Origin: Asaia astilbis JCM 15831
GTDB lineage: Bacteria > Pseudomonadota > Alphaproteobacteria > Acetobacterales > Acetobacteraceae
Reading direction: 5' to 3'
Assembly (NCBI RefSeq): GCF_000613845.1
Contig: NZ_BAJT01000004.1
Coordinates: forward strand, 124,001 to 188,000
DNA: 64,000 nucleotides
Made by a program: the position numbers and the translations under genes. The notes beneath the pieces were generated by a model. That model was not told the origin of the DNA. It did no database searches and saw nothing but the letters and a program-made list of their open reading frames with translations. The stretch's first letter is position 1. Each line of letters opens with the position of its first letter. Shown here piece after piece: positions 19,094 to 29,273 of the stretch.

Positions 19094-20649
19094 TCACTCT
19101 CCGGAGAGCGGCAGAGGCACCCAGCGCAGACCATCCTGTCCCTGAACGAGAAGCAGTACCGTGTGCTTTTTCTGCTGACGTGCGCGCGTCAGCTCTTTGG
19201 AGAGGGCATCGGGCGAATTGACGCCGACCTGCTGCACTTCGGTCACCACATCACCGGCTTGAAGGCCGCGTGTATCGGCTGGTCCGTCACGTGTAATATC
19301 GGTGACGACCACACCGCGTTGCGAGTCCGACAGATTGTATTTGGATCGTGTCTCGTCATTGATGGCCGAGAACGTGACGCCCAGATCCGCCAGTGCCAGC
19401 TTGCTGGGGCCCTTGGCCTTGGCGTCTGTCGGAGGCATGTCCGGGGCTTCGGGGGAGGCCTTGACCACCAGAGTGACATCGAGGGTCTTGCCCTTGCGCC
19501 AGATGCCGAAGCGAGTTGATGTGCCCGGAGTGATTTCTGCGACGAGACGGGGCAAAGCGTGCCCGTCGATCGGTTTGCCATCGAGCGAGATGATGACATC
19601 GCCAGTCTGCAGTTTGGCCGCAGCTGCAGGACCTTTGGGGTCGACCCGGCAAGCATCGCGCCTTTTTCGGGCTTGAGACCGATGCTATCGGCAATTTCAT
19701 GCGTGACGTTCTGGACGCGCACGCCGATCCAGCCGCGCGAGACATGCCCGTCTCGCCGGAGTTGCTCGATGACACCCCGCGCGTCATTGGCCGGGATGGC
19801 AAAGCCAATCCCGATCGAGCCGCCGCTCGAGCTGTAGATGGCCGTGTTGATGCCGATCACCTGTCCATCGAGATTGAAGAGCGGGCCGCCCGAATTGCCG
19901 CGATTGATGGAGGCGTCAGTCTGGATGTAGTCGTCATACAGCCCGTGATTGATGTCGCGCCCACGAGACGAGACGATACCGCTTGTGACCGTTCCGGAAA
20001 GGCCGAAGGGGTTGCCGATGGCGAGAACGCGATCGCCGACGCGCGCCTTGTCGCTGTCGCCAAACTGCACGGTCGGGAACGGGGTCTTGCTCTCGATCTT
20101 AATGACACCGAGATCGGTCCGGCTGTCGCGACCGATGATCTTGGCGGGGAGAACCGTGCCGTCCTGAAGGGTGACCGAGACCTTGTCGGCATCCTTGATG
20201 ACATGATTATTGGTCACGATGTAGCCATCGGGCGAGATGATAAAGCCCGAGCCTAGAGCCTGCATCTTGCGCGGCGGCTCTGACGGTGAGGGCGAGCGGT
20301 TCATGTAGTCGTGGAAGAATTTTTCCATCGGCGAACCGGGAGGAAATTGCGGCACCTGCGGCCCGTCATCGGGGCTCGCATCCGGGCCTTCGTCATCATC
20401 CTCGTCCTCGCCCGGCTTCAGCGTTGCCGAAATCGAGATGTTCACAACGGCTGGCAGCAACCGCGCTGCCAGATCGGCCAGAGAGTCAGGCGCAGCATGC
20501 ACGCTTCGCGCTGTCTCGGCCGGACCGACCGCGCCTGCAGGAAGGGTCGGGGCCGGCGCTCCGGGCGACGGTGCAGGCTGGGCAAGGATGGAGGAGCTGG
20601 CGGAAACCCAGCCGCCCATCAGCGCGGCAAGAACAAGACGATGTTTCAT
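19094..20649 (-). CDS. Do/DegP family periplasmic serine protease, reading frame interrupted
   Basis: A signal peptide (ending SILAQP) is followed by a trypsin-like domain with His149 (TNNHVI), Asp179 (SRTDLGV) and Ser253 (GNSGGPLF), then two PDZ domains (GWIGVRVQNVTHEI; the second starts LGVTFSAIND and ends with GDVVTEVQQVGV). DegP-type proteases degrade misfolded envelope proteins. An acidic insert (GEDEDDDEGPD) lies in the LA loop region. The frame is lost after GAMLAG near 19646; one extra base in CCC restores GVDPKGPAAAAKLQTGDVII, giving about 518 residues, close to the family size. The FUSC gene follows directly. Confidence 0.9.
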
Positions 20650-20668
20650 AATCTTACGCTAACGCACT

Positions 20669-21868
20669 TCATGGGTTTGCGTCACCTATCTCAGCGCCAC
20701 GATCTTTTTTCTCTTCTTCTTTCGCTTCCTTGCGCGTCTCACCGGCCATCAGAGCGGCCTGACGGCGATGGCGGTCAAGCCATACGGCCAGAACATAAAC
20801 GCCCAGAAATCCCAGCACATTGACCAGGATCTGGATAAGCCAGCCATCGCCGAAGCTGTTCATGACCAGACGCGCAAAGAGGTCGAGAATGGTGCCGAAA
20901 CTGAACACCTCGAGAGAATGACGCCCCAGCAGGGCCAGACCCTGCCCGATCCGTGTTTCCGAGAGTCTCGTTGCTGTCACCGATGACTGCACGAGCAGAA
21001 GAATGGCGAGCGCCTCGGTCCAGCGCCAGACGGCGAGATCGGATTTATCTGCCTGAGGAATTTCAGCAAGGGGTCTGAGGCTGGGCAGGTTCCAGCTCTC
21101 ATAGGGGAAGCATTCCAGCGCCCCGAAAACCAGACAGGCCCCTGCCAGAACTCTGGCCCAGAACGGGCCGGGCAGATTGCCACCGCGCTTGCCCGCCATG
21201 ATCGCAGCGAACATGCCTAGGGTAAAAATGAACTGCCAGGCGAAGGGATTGAAGTACCAGCCATCCGGATCGAGCCAGTTCGGCAAATTGAGAGTCGGAT
21301 CGCTGTTGATCAGTCCCCAGAGCGCGAGGCTTGAGCCTGCCAGAAGCCAGGGCGAGATCTTCCAGAGAAAGACCAGAAGCGGGAAGGCCATGAGCAGAAC
21401 GATGTAAAGGGGCAGGATGTTCAGATTATTGGGCAGGGCCTGAAGCGACAGGACACGCCAGACCCATTCGTGACCGTGCGCCAGTTCGGGCTCGAGAAAA
21501 TCGACAGGGACCGGAGAATAGTGACGCCATTGCCGGATGGTCATGACCGAGATGAGCAGCATGACCATCTGAAACAGATAAAGCCGCCAGCAGCGACGGA
21601 CGATGCGTTCGATTCCCATCCCCCAGCCCCCGGTAGGCGCGCCGCGCAGGATCAGGCGGCCATAAGCCAGCCACGACGCATAACCTGCCAGAAGAACGAA
21701 GATCTCGGCGGCGTCGGCGAAGCCGAAATTACGCAGGGTAAAGCGGTTGAGCACATCCTGTGGGGCATGATCTGCGAGCATCATCAGGAGCGCGATACCG
21801 CGCAGGGCGTCGATGCGGTGGTCGCGCTTCTTGCGTTTCGGGACGACGTCGCTCTTGGCCTCGCTCAT
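20669..21868 (-). CDS. opgC: OpgC-type membrane acyltransferase
   Basis: A complete 399-residue integral membrane protein with about ten hydrophobic segments. RIDALRGIALLMMLADHAP at the N-terminus, FGFADAAEIFVLLAGYASWLAYG and the LLGRHSLEVFSFGTIL block near the C-terminus are the marks of the OpgC family, which transfers succinyl groups to periplasmic glucans. The related acyltransferase-3 family is the alternative. The tail is highly charged (ETRKEAKEEEKKDRG) and probably cytoplasmic. It ends 20 bases before degP starts on the same strand, and opgG and opgH are about 5 kb away on that strand, which supports a shared role in glucan decoration. Confidence 0.88.
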   Translation of the reverse strand: MSEAKSDVVPKRKKRDHRIDALRGIALLMMLADHAPQDVLNRFTLRNFGFADAAEIFVLLAGYASWLAYGRLILRGAPTGGWGMGIERIVRRCWRLYLFQMVMLLISVMTIRQWRHYSPVPVDFLEPELAHGHEWVWRVLSLQALPNNLNILPLYIVLLMAFPLLVFLWKISPWLLAGSSLALWGLINSDPTLNLPNWLDPDGWYFNPFAWQFIFTLGMFAAIMAGKRGGNLPGPFWARVLAGACLVFGALECFPYESWNLPSLRPLAEIPQADKSDLAVWRWTEALAILLLVQSSVTATRLSETRIGQGLALLGRHSLEVFSFGTILDLFARLVMNSFGDGWLIQILVNVLGFLGVYVLAVWLDRHRRQAALMAGETRKEAKEEEKKDRGAEIGDANP

Positions 21869-22011
21869 TCCAGTCCTGCTTTCCCGCCCGGACAGATCCG
21901 GTCCTGTGTCTCAATCGTGCTCTGCTCTTACGCGCAGATGGTTGTGCGATCTACTTCCGGCCATGTTAAACGACAACATATTGGGTACGGCCCCGCCGCC
22001 AGAGGACAATC

Positions 22012-23156
22012 ATGACCGATACAGAAAAACCCGCCAATGAAGCTGACCAGCGCAGAATTCTCGAGACTCTGCGTCTTGTCAAAGACGAGGCTGGCACATC
22101 GAATGTTCTGAGCTTTGCGTCTCTGGAGGGTATCGCGCTGCGTGACGGCCACGCTCATGTGTCGCTTGCCACCTCGCGTGAAGATGCCGCGCGCATTGAG
22201 CCGATGCGCCCACGCGCCGAGGCCGCTCTTGCCGGTCTGCCTGGCATTTCCCGTGCAACGATCATTCTGACGGCCCATCGCCCCCCCGGTCAGGGAGGGC
22301 AGCAATCGCAGGGTCATCGTCCTTTCAAGCTCGATCAACCGGCCAATAGTCCCGGCCATCCGCAGCCGACTCGGCCCGATGGCAAGGCGCTGCCCCAGGT
22401 GCGTGCGATTATCGCTGTGGCTTCGGGCAAGGGCGGGGTCGGCAAATCGACCACTGCGGTCAATCTTGCCGCCGGTCTGGCAAAGCTCGGTCTCCGAACC
22501 GGCATGCTCGATGCCGATATTTATGGCCCGTCCTTGCCGCGGATGCTTGGCCACTCAGCCAAGCCTGCGCTTGAAAATGGCAAGATCATCCCTGTCGAAG
22601 CCTGGGGGATGCATGCCATGTCGATCGGTTTTCTGGTCGATGAGCAGCAGGCCATGATCTGGCGTGGCCCTATGGTGATGGGAGCAATCGGACAGTTTCT
22701 GGCAGATGTGGCCTGGCCTGAGCTGGATGTTCTCGTGATCGACATGCCCCCCGGAACCGGGGATGCCCAGTTGACGATCGCCCAGAAGCTCAGCCTCCGC
22801 GGGGCGGTCATTGTCTCGACCCCGCAGGATATTGCGCTGCTCGACGCCCGCCGTGGTGTAATGATGTTCGAGCGCATGAACGTGCCGTTGCTCGGGGTCG
22901 TCGAGAACATGTCCTATTTCTGCTGCCCGAACTGTAATCATCGTACCGAGCTTTTCGGCCATGGTGGTGCGCGTGAAGAGGCAGCGAAAGCGAATGTGCC
23001 TTCCTCGGTGAAATTCCGCTTCTTGCCGATATCCGCATGAGTGCCGATGCCGGGACGCCAATCATTATCTCCGCGCCGGAGAGTGAGGCGGCGCAGGCCT
23101 ATACGCGCCTTGCGCGCGCTGTTGCCGATAGTCTGCGTCTGGAGCCGGGAGCATGA
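22012..23156 (+). CDS. apbC: Iron-sulfur cluster carrier ApbC (Mrp/NBP35 family), reading frame interrupted
   Basis: The product has an N-terminal MIP18-like (DUF59) domain, a variable Pro/Gln linker, and a P-loop ATPase domain with the deviant Walker A ASGKGGVGKSTT at about 138-147, DADIYGPSLPRML, and the CPNC cluster-binding pair near 304-307. Mrp proteins bind and hand over 4Fe-4S clusters in the cytoplasm. Near 23001 the frame slips to SSVKFRFLPISA and stops, while the next frame gives FLGEIPLLADIRMSADAGTP. One more T in CCTTCC joins them; the full protein is about 381 residues. Its stop overlaps the start of the small lipoprotein gene by four bases (ATGA). Confidence 0.92.
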
Positions 23157-23323
23157 AGCGCCTGATCCTCGCGCTTTTCACGGCTGGTGTCGCGCTCTCA
23201 GGATGCGGCCCTCGCACGGTGCCGCATCATGGTTATGCCGCTGACGGATATGGGACCATCGATAATTCGACTCATCTCCCGCCGCCAGATGCGCTCTGGA
23301 AGCCAGCCCCGACGACAAAGTGA
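23153..23323 (+). CDS. Small lipoprotein, 56 residues, overlapping apbC
   Basis: This short gene starts inside the apbC stop (ATGA overlap) and encodes MKRLILALFTAGVALSGCGP..., a signal peptide with a lipobox LSGC whose cysteine would be lipidated. The mature part is about 39 residues, rich in Pro, His and Tyr, with no family I recognise. The overlap and intact frame support translation together with apbC. It resembles the small entericidin-like or antitoxin-like lipoproteins only in size; function is unknown. Confidence 0.7.
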   Translation: MKRLILALFTAGVALSGCGPRTVPHHGYAADGYGTIDNSTHLPPPDALWKPAPTTK

Positions 23324-23328
23324 ATGAC

Positions 23329-23416
23329 GGACGGGGCGTTGCCTCGTCCTGTTTCCGTCAGGCCCAATTCTCAGAATCCTGTCTGAGCGAGCCTGACAAA
23401 GTGAGGTCGGGTTTTT
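23329..23416 (+). terminator. Two hairpins after the apbC-lipoprotein pair
   Basis: GGACGGGGC-GTT-GCCTCGTCC (nine pairs, one G-T) starts six bases after the lipoprotein stop and is followed by a weak TGTTT. A second, shorter hairpin, CCTGAC...GTCGGG, is followed by TTTTT at 23412-23416. The second could be an intrinsic terminator for this operon, facing a convergent gene. Confidence 0.5.
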
Positions 23417-23449
23417 CTGCGGGGCACCTTGCAGCGCCCCGCGACAGTC

Positions 23450-24103
23450 TCAGTTTCCGGAAGGAGCGGCCTGCTCCCCCGTTTTTTCCTTTACCGACAC
23501 TGTGCCATTGACGGTCCGGTTCAGGACAGAAAACGAGACGGCGTCCATCGTCGTCACATCGACGTCATCCCCGGTCTTCAGGCTGTTCAGCAAAGGCAGA
23601 AGGGCTTTCTGCTTGACTGTCACCGTACGCGTGATGTCGGCGTGATCGATGATCGTAACCTTATGTGCGGCGGCATCGACGGCAAGAACCTTGACGCGCT
23701 GACGCTGGAAGGAAACGAGCGTGCCGTGCGGATGACGCTTGGCGTATCCCTTGGCAGACGAGACGGTCGATTCAGGGAGGGGGCTTCCGGGACGGGCGAT
23801 ATCGGCTGCCATCGTCTGAAAGAAGCGGAGCGAGATGTGATCGCCCGCTTCGAGATGAGGCAGGTCCTTCGCGTCTTTGGGAACCGTGAGGGTAAGCAGC
23901 CCCCCCTTCTTGTCCCGAAGAAGAACGGTGCGTGTCTGCATGTCGGCGGTTTCAACCGTCGCATCCATGCTCTGATTGCCCGTGATGACGGCCTGTGCTG
24001 CCGCTGGGTGGGCAGTAACGGCAAGGGCTGGTGCCGTCAGAAGAAGGGCAGTCAGTGCGGGGCGCAGAAAACGACGGGTCAGGGGCGCTGTCTTCGAAAC
24101 CAT
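23450..24103 (-). CDS. Exported protein, unknown function
   Basis: A 217-residue protein with a long signal peptide (MVSKTAPLTRRFLRP then ALTALLLTAPALAVTAHPAAAQA). The mature part is beta-rich: ATVETADMQTRTVLLRDKKGGLLTL, DHISLRFFQTM, RVKVLAVDAAAHKVTIIDHA, GDDVDVTTMDAVSFSVL, which suggests a repeated beta fold of the kind seen in small envelope OB-like or soluble beta-barrel domains. No family is recognised with confidence. A GTG ten codons upstream is an alternative start. It is convergent with the apbC operon and divergent from the TonB-dependent receptor. Confidence 0.6.
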   Translation of the reverse strand: MVSKTAPLTRRFLRPALTALLLTAPALAVTAHPAAAQAVITGNQSMDATVETADMQTRTVLLRDKKGGLLTLTVPKDAKDLPHLEAGDHISLRFFQTMAADIARPGSPLPESTVSSAKGYAKRHPHGTLVSFQRQRVKVLAVDAAAHKVTIIDHADITRTVTVKQKALLPLLNSLKTGDDVDVTTMDAVSFSVLNRTVNGTVSVKEKTGEQAAPSGN

Positions 24104-24369
24104 GGGAACGTTCTTGTCCTTCTTGGATGTCACGCAGAGCAGACAGGGTCGACTGTTCTGGTGTCCTGGTGCGGGTGACCAAGGCCATCAGGCTGCCCCA
24201 AGTCGCCCGTCATGAAAAGAGGGCGCCTGACAGGGCGCGCGCGAGTGCGAGGTAAATTTTCCACAGCCTTCAGCTGAACTGCCTCTGTGGGACAGTTCAA
24301 AAAACCGAAGATGCAGACAGGACCAAATCAGAAGGTGACAAACGGGTCATTTTACTGTGCAAACGAACC

Positions 24370-26524
24370 ATGTTCTGGAAAATCAAAAGCGGCATTTCTG
24401 GCTTTGGTCTTGTGATCCTGGGTGTGCTGACCTTCGGGGGAGAAGAGGCATGCGGGCAGGAACCGCCGCACCGTGAGCAGATACTGGTTCATGGGCATCA
24501 GGCCTCCGGGATGAATGCGGCCTATCTGCACGATGAAGCCACTCTGGGGCCGCTTGGGACGCGCAGTCTGCTTGAGACCCCTTTCTCGATCATGACCGTG
24601 CCGCATGATGCGATCGTGAACCAGCAGGCGCGTAATGCGAATGATCTGGCCCAGTATCTGCCTTCGGTTCAGCTCGAAATGCGGGGAGATCCCAATACGA
24701 GCCGTCCTCAATCACGCGGATTTGAAGCTGATGTCATCGCCAATTCACGCCTCGATGGTCTGAATATGGTGATTACCACCCGTATGCTGCCGAGCAGTTC
24801 GACTCGCTTCAGGTGCTGAATGGGCTTTCCGGTGCGCTTTATGGACCGCAAAATCCTGCTGGAACGTTCGATTATGTTCTGAACAGACCGACAGACCAGC
24901 CACGCGAGAGAGTTGTTTTTGGCGTCGATTCTCAGGCGCCTCTTGAGTCGCTCGATGCGTCAGGACGTGTCGGAAAGTCGAAATGGTTCGGCTATCGCGT
25001 CACGATGCTCAACCAGTCGGGGACGACCTATACGCCGGACGCCCATCTGAGGCGGGGGCTGATCTCGGGCGCCTTCGATTTAAATTTGGACGCCCGGACC
25101 CAGATCCAGATCGATGCCAGCCAATACAGCTATGCGCAGCGTGGCTATGCCGGTGGTTTTTCCTACGCAACCGGAATTGCCCTGCCTCAGGCTCCCGATC
25201 TTTCGCGCCGAGGCTATGGGCAGGACTTTGCGGGGTACAATGCCTCGACCACAACAGTGCTCGCCAAAATCGTGCATCGGTTCTCTGATGACTGGTCTAT
25301 GACACTGGGCGGTCTCTATCAGGATGCCTGGCGCAATGTGTTTTCTGTCACCAATACACTGACTGATTCAGCAGGACGCTACAGGACCAGTATTGCTGCC
25401 GCGACGACGGCAAATGATTTCAGGGTCTGGTCCAATCTCGCCTATCTGAATGGCCACTTTCATACGGGTCCATTCAGCCATCAGGTTCTGCTGGGCTCCA
25501 ATGGCTACAGTATGGGGACGTTCAATCCGACAAAAGGGCAGAGTGCTGTGCTCGGTACGGCCCGCATCGGAGAGCCCGTCGTCTTTCAGGGGACGCAGCC
25601 TTATTTTTCGGGCAGCTATCAATCTGCGTCCATTGTGTCTCAATCCCTGCTCGCCGGGGATACGATCACGCTCTCGCGCCACTGGTCTGTGATGGGCACC
25701 CTGGCCTGGAGCTGGCTCGATACGACCAGCGGCAACACGCTTGGCGTGACGACGGCACGCTATCATGTCGGGCCGGCTTTTACGCCGATGACCAGCCTGA
25801 TCTACCGGGCCAATGAGCGCACCAGTCTTTATGCAACCTGGGGACGTGCCATTCAGGCGGGGCCAATCGCACCGGCATCGAGTGTAAATGCCAATGAGGT
25901 TCTGTCTCCTCTTCAGTCGGAGGAATATGAGGTCGGGATCAAATACCGCCCTGTGCCTGAACTGATGCTGAGTGCTGCGGGCTTTCGGATGACGCGGGGC
26001 TTTGCTTTCACCGATCCGTCAACGGGACTGTATCGGGAGGCAGGCGAGCAGAGAAACTATGGCGTGGAAGGCAGATTGCCGGTCGTCTCAACAAGGCGCT
26101 GAGCGTTTTCGGGGGCGTAACCTGGCTTGACGCCCAGACGGGTGCGACGGGATCCGTGCTCACATCTCACAAGCAGGTCGTCGGTGTGGCGCCTGTGCAG
26201 GTCAGTTTACTGCTTGATTATCATTCTGTCTGGATGAGAGGGGCTGCCGTCAATGCCAGTATCCATGGCGTGAGCCAGCGGGCGGCTGATGTCGAGAACC
26301 GAAACTTTGCCGCAGGTTTCACGACGCTCGATCTGGGCGCGCGATATGGTTTCCACCTCTATCACGTGCCGGTTGTGCTGCGCTTTGGTGTGTCGAATGT
26401 GACGGATGAGCGCTATTGGGCGTCCGTCTATCCGAGTTCGATCAACGGTGCGGCAAACGCCATGAATTCGGCTGTGGCGGGGATGCCGAGAACCTATCAC
26501 GCCACCACGGAAATAGAGTTCTGA
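24370..26524 (+). CDS. TonB-dependent siderophore-type receptor, reading frame interrupted twice
   Basis: Spread over three frames is one protein of about 717 residues. The N-terminal part has a signal peptide and a plug domain (RSLLETPFSIMTVP, NANDLAQYLPSVQLE, PQSRGFEADVI, VLNGLSGALYGPQNPAGTFDYVLNRP), followed by a beta-barrel and the C-terminal VSNVTDERYWAS...TYHATTEIEF with the final aromatic residue. The plug resembles FhuA/FpvA-like siderophore receptors that import ferric chelates using TonB energy. Frame breaks lie near 24783 and 26073; one missing base at each joins RYAAEQFDSLQVLNGL and GVEG-IAGRLNKAL. No siderophore synthesis or ABC importer is adjacent, so the ligand is unknown. Confidence 0.82.
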
Positions 26525-26548
26525 GCGGGGGCTTTTGCGCGCTGAAAC

Positions 26549-27577
26549 TCAGCTGTGTGAATGCCATCCGTGCACGGTCTCATCGTTCTGCCTGAGCCGG
26601 GCAGCACCTTTGGCAACGGCGCTCCAGGCGGCGTTGGCCAGAGCCTTGCGACTGGGGAAATCCTCCGGGGCGAGAGGATGATGCAGCAGAATAGTCGCCC
26701 GTTTGTTGCGCTTTTTCAGAAACTGCCAGACATGGGGACCCAGATCCATATCGCCATACCAGGCGAAAACAGCGCGTCGTGTCCGCGTGACGGGGAGTCC
26801 CTCAAGCCGGTCATAGACGAGCGAGATAGGCTGGATGAGTGGGGTCAACCCAGCCGGATAGGACGGCATGTCGATCTGCGGTGCGTTTTTGGGGATACGC
26901 GGCAATTTCGCGATGGCGAAAAATGTCGACATGAAGGGCAGTACGCGCGAGCCGTCGGATGAGGTGCCCTCTGGGAACAGGATCAGATTATCGCCTGTGG
27001 CCAGACGCGTGATCATCTCGTCACGTTCGCGACCGGTCGTGCTCTTGTTGCGACTGACAAAGATCGTGCGCCCGATTTTCGAGACAAGGCCCATGATGGG
27101 CCAGCGCTCGATATCGCCCTTGGCGACAAACACCGAATAGATCTTGGTACCCAGAACCGGAATATCGAGCCAGGATGAGTGATTGGCGACATAGATTACC
27201 GGACGTTCCCCGCGGTCACGCCCCTTTTGCCCACCGACCGTACCGGCTGGCTGTCCGATCACCTTGATGTCGAGGTCGAGCAGTTTGCACAACACGCCCC
27301 AGATGACGCGTGTCCAGCGTATTTTAAGAACGCCCGGTATCGGTAAAAGAAGGGCTTCAAATCCGACCGAGAGCGGCACCCAGACCACCACTCCTGCAAG
27401 GCGCAAGCTGGCACAGACGCTCTCACTCCAACGCCTTGCGGGTGTGGCAGGATTCAGGGCGACATGGCCTTGAGGCGCGGAATGCCTCTCAGGGCGGGGC
27501 AAGCCTTTTGGAGGGGAGGAACCTTCTCGTCGTGACATCAAGCCGGTGAGTCGGTTTCGAAAGAGTGCGGCGCTCAT
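26549..27577 (-). CDS. 1-acyl-sn-glycerol-3-phosphate acyltransferase (PlsC family)
   Basis: A protein of about 342 residues with a hydrophobic N-terminal segment (LAGVVVWVPLSVGFEALLL) and the PlsC acyltransferase motifs: NHSSWLD (HxxxxD catalytic pair), an SKIGRTIFVSR block, FPEGTSSDGS (substrate phosphate binding) and a late proline-rich PYPAGLTPL-like stretch. It adds the second acyl chain to lysophosphatidic acid during phospholipid synthesis at the inner membrane; acyl transfer to other lysolipids is possible. The frame stays open for 141 codons upstream, through the parS site and into the next promoter region, which cannot be coding. The chosen ATG has only a weak ribosome binding site. 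Confidence 0.85.
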   Translation of the reverse strand: MSAALFRNRLTGLMSRREGSSPPKGLPRPERHSAPQGHVALNPATPARRWSESVCASLRLAGVVVWVPLSVGFEALLLPIPGVLKIRWTRVIWGVLCKLLDLDIKVIGQPAGTVGGQKGRDRGERPVIYVANHSSWLDIPVLGTKIYSVFVAKGDIERWPIMGLVSKIGRTIFVSRNKSTTGRERDEMITRLATGDNLILFPEGTSSDGSRVLPFMSTFFAIAKLPRIPKNAPQIDMPSYPAGLTPLIQPISLVYDRLEGLPVTRTRRAVFAWYGDMDLGPHVWQFLKKRNKRATILLHHPLAPEDFPSRKALANAAWSAVAKGAARLRQNDETVHGWHSHS

Positions 27578-27713
27578 GACCTGTTCAATACTGTCATGAA
27601 GCAATTGTGACAATCGCTCCAGGCAGGGCTTCTGACCGTTATGTCGGCTGGATCTGCGGCGTGCGCGGGCGTTTGCTCGGGAGAGAAGGTGGTTCTTTTC
27701 AGCCGCTGGTAGT

Positions 27714-27729
27714 TGTTCCACGTGAAACA
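27714..27729. promoter_or_regulatory. parS: parS centromere site (copy 1, intergenic)
   Basis: TGTTCCACGTGAAACA, 15 of 16 bases of the widely conserved chromosomal parS palindrome TGTTTCACGTGAAACA. It lies between the divergent acyltransferase and HdeD-type genes. ParB binds such sites, spreads along DNA and is moved by ParA. The same 16 bases occur at two more places in the window, both close to parA-parB. Confidence 0.88.
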
Positions 27730-27821
27730 ATGATCGCTCTGAGACGTCGATAGGAGAGATGTCACGAGCCCTTGATGTTTCCAGGGGTGCGCGTCGTGCA
27801 TATGGAAAGAGGAAATGAGTG

Positions 27822-28391
27822 ATGGCTGGTCTTGGTGATTTTCCCGGCCTCCCGCCGATCAACCCGCAGCTCAAGCCCAACTGGTTCATCGGGCTGGGTG
27901 TGGTGTTGATCGTTCTGGGTGGGATCGCGTTTGTCGATACTGTCGTGACAACGCTGGCGAGTGTTGTCGTTATCGGCGCGTTGCTGATTTTGACGGGCAT
28001 CGCTTATCTGATTCAGAGCTTTGCTCATCGCACCGTGGCGGGGTCCCGTTTCTGGATCACCGCGTTGATGGGGTTCCTCTACGCACTGGGCGGTATTCTG
28101 CTTATTCAGGAACCTGAGACAGGGTCTCTCTTTATCACGGCGTTTCTGGCTGGGTGTCTCATGGCGTCGGGCCTCATGCGAGGCTTTTGGGCCGCCGGGC
28201 ATCGCTATGTCGCCAATTGGTGGACGCTTGTTCTCAGTGCTGCTGTGGCATTGCTGACCGGAGTGCTTATTTTCGTTACTCTGCCTTGGTCTGGCCTGTG
28301 GTTGATCGGCACCCTGATCGCCGTTGAACTGGTTTTCGGCGGGGTATCGGCTCTGGCCTTCGGCCTCTCGCTCAAGAAAGCCGGTCGGTAA
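27822..28391 (+). CDS. HdeD/DUF308 family membrane protein
   Basis: A 189-residue protein with six membrane segments in three pairs (FIGLGVVLIVLGGIAFV, LASVVVIGALLILTGIAYL, FWITALMGFLYALGGILLI, ITAFLAGCLMASGLM, WTLVLSAAVALLTGVLIF, GLWLIGTLIAVELVFGGVSALAF). The internal repeat and the pattern match HdeD, linked in enteric bacteria to acid resistance at high cell density. A role in acid tolerance would suit an acetic acid bacterium but is inference. AGAGGA precedes the ATG by eight bases. A strong terminator follows. Confidence 0.85.
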   Translation: MAGLGDFPGLPPINPQLKPNWFIGLGVVLIVLGGIAFVDTVVTTLASVVVIGALLILTGIAYLIQSFAHRTVAGSRFWITALMGFLYALGGILLIQEPETGSLFITAFLAGCLMASGLMRGFWAAGHRYVANWWTLVLSAAVALLTGVLIFVTLPWSGLWLIGTLIAVELVFGGVSALAFGLSLKKAGR

Positions 28392-28431
28392 TCGACCGTG
28401 GTATCTCTGGCATTTCTGGCCAGTTTTTTGG

Positions 28432-28459
28432 AAAGGGGGCGAGAGACGCCCCCTTTTTT
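28432..28459 (+). terminator. Intrinsic terminator between the HdeD gene and trpA
   Basis: AAAGGGGGCG and CGCCCCCTTT form a ten-pair stem around AGAGA, followed by a T-run. The A-run on the 5' side gives a T-run on the other strand too, so it could also stop transcription from convergent trpA, whose stop lies within it. Confidence 0.9.
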
Positions 28460-29273
28460 ATGACGCGCGGACTGCTTCTGAAATGTCAGCGAGCTGCTTC
28501 AGGACGGTTGGTACGGTCGCAGGTGTTGCCTTGCCGTCGTCGAGCGTGGTGGCTAGGGTCGAGATCAGAGCCGAAGCAACCACAGCCGCATCGCCGACCG
28601 AAGCGGCCTGAGCCGCTTGCTCAGGCGTGCGGATTCCGAAGCCGATGGCCACAGGCAGAGCGCTGACCGCACGCAGGCGGGGAAGGGCTGCTGCAAGCTC
28701 GTCACGACTGGCCGTGCGTGTGCCAGTGATGCCGGTGATGCTGACGTAGTAGATGAACCCGGAAGCCGTCTCGAGAAGATAAGGGAGGCGTGAGTCCGGT
28801 GTGTTCGGGGCGACGAGCTGAATGATGTCGAGGCCGTTCTTCTGTGCATCGGTCGCGAGAAGGTCGCTCTCTTCCTTGGGAAGATCGACGATGATCAGAC
28901 CATCGACACCGGCCACGGCTGCGTCGGCGCAAAAACGGGCCGGACCGTAGCTGTCGATCGGGTTGAGATACCCCATGAGAATAATCGGGGTCTCGTTATC
29001 CTGCTCGCGAAAGGCACGCACCATGTCCAGAACGCCAGCGAGCGTCGCTCCGGCTTGCAATCCACGCCGCGCCGCTGCCTGAATGGTCGGGCCGTCCGCA
29101 GACGGATCCGAAAAGGGGACGCCGATTTCGATCAGATCGGCTCCGGCTGCTGGCATGCCTTTCAGAAGGGCAAGGGAGGTCTCCAGATCCGGGTCAAAAG
29201 CCTGAAGATAGGGAATGAGCGCGCCGCGGCCCTCGGCCTTGAGGGCGTCGAAACGGGCCTTGATACGACTCAC
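28458..29273 (-). CDS. trpA: Tryptophan synthase alpha chain
   Basis: A complete 271-residue TrpA. It has the barrel marks [20 protein letters not shown] (catalytic glutamate and aspartate), [35 protein letters not shown], the [15 protein letters not shown] loop and a phosphate-binding [10 protein letters not shown]. It splits indole-3-glycerol phosphate into indole and glyceraldehyde 3-phosphate; indole is channelled to TrpB. Its start overlaps the trpB stop by four bases, as expected for a complex made in equal amounts. Confidence 0.97.
   Translation of the reverse strand: MSRIKARFDALKAEGRGALIPYLQAFDPDLETSLALLKGMPAAGADLIEIGVPFSDPSADGPTIQAAARRGLQAGATLAGVLDMVRAFREQDNETPIILMGYLNPIDSYGPARFCADAAVAGVDGLIIVDLPKEESDLLATDAQKNGLDIIQLVAPNTPDSRLPYLLETASGFIYYVSITGITGTRTASRDELAAALPRLRAVSALPVAIGFGIRTPEQAAQAASVGDAAVVASALISTLATTLDDGKATPATVPTVLKQLADISEAVRAS

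Noticed and set aside
24240-24300. TTTTCCACAG near 24256 as a DnaA box
   Set aside because: A single imperfect match in a promoter region; no partner boxes.
27578-28000. N-terminal extension of the PlsC-type acyltransferase gene
   Set aside because: The extension would run through the parS site, the HdeD gene's ribosome binding site and its first codons; the family starts near the ATG at 27577.
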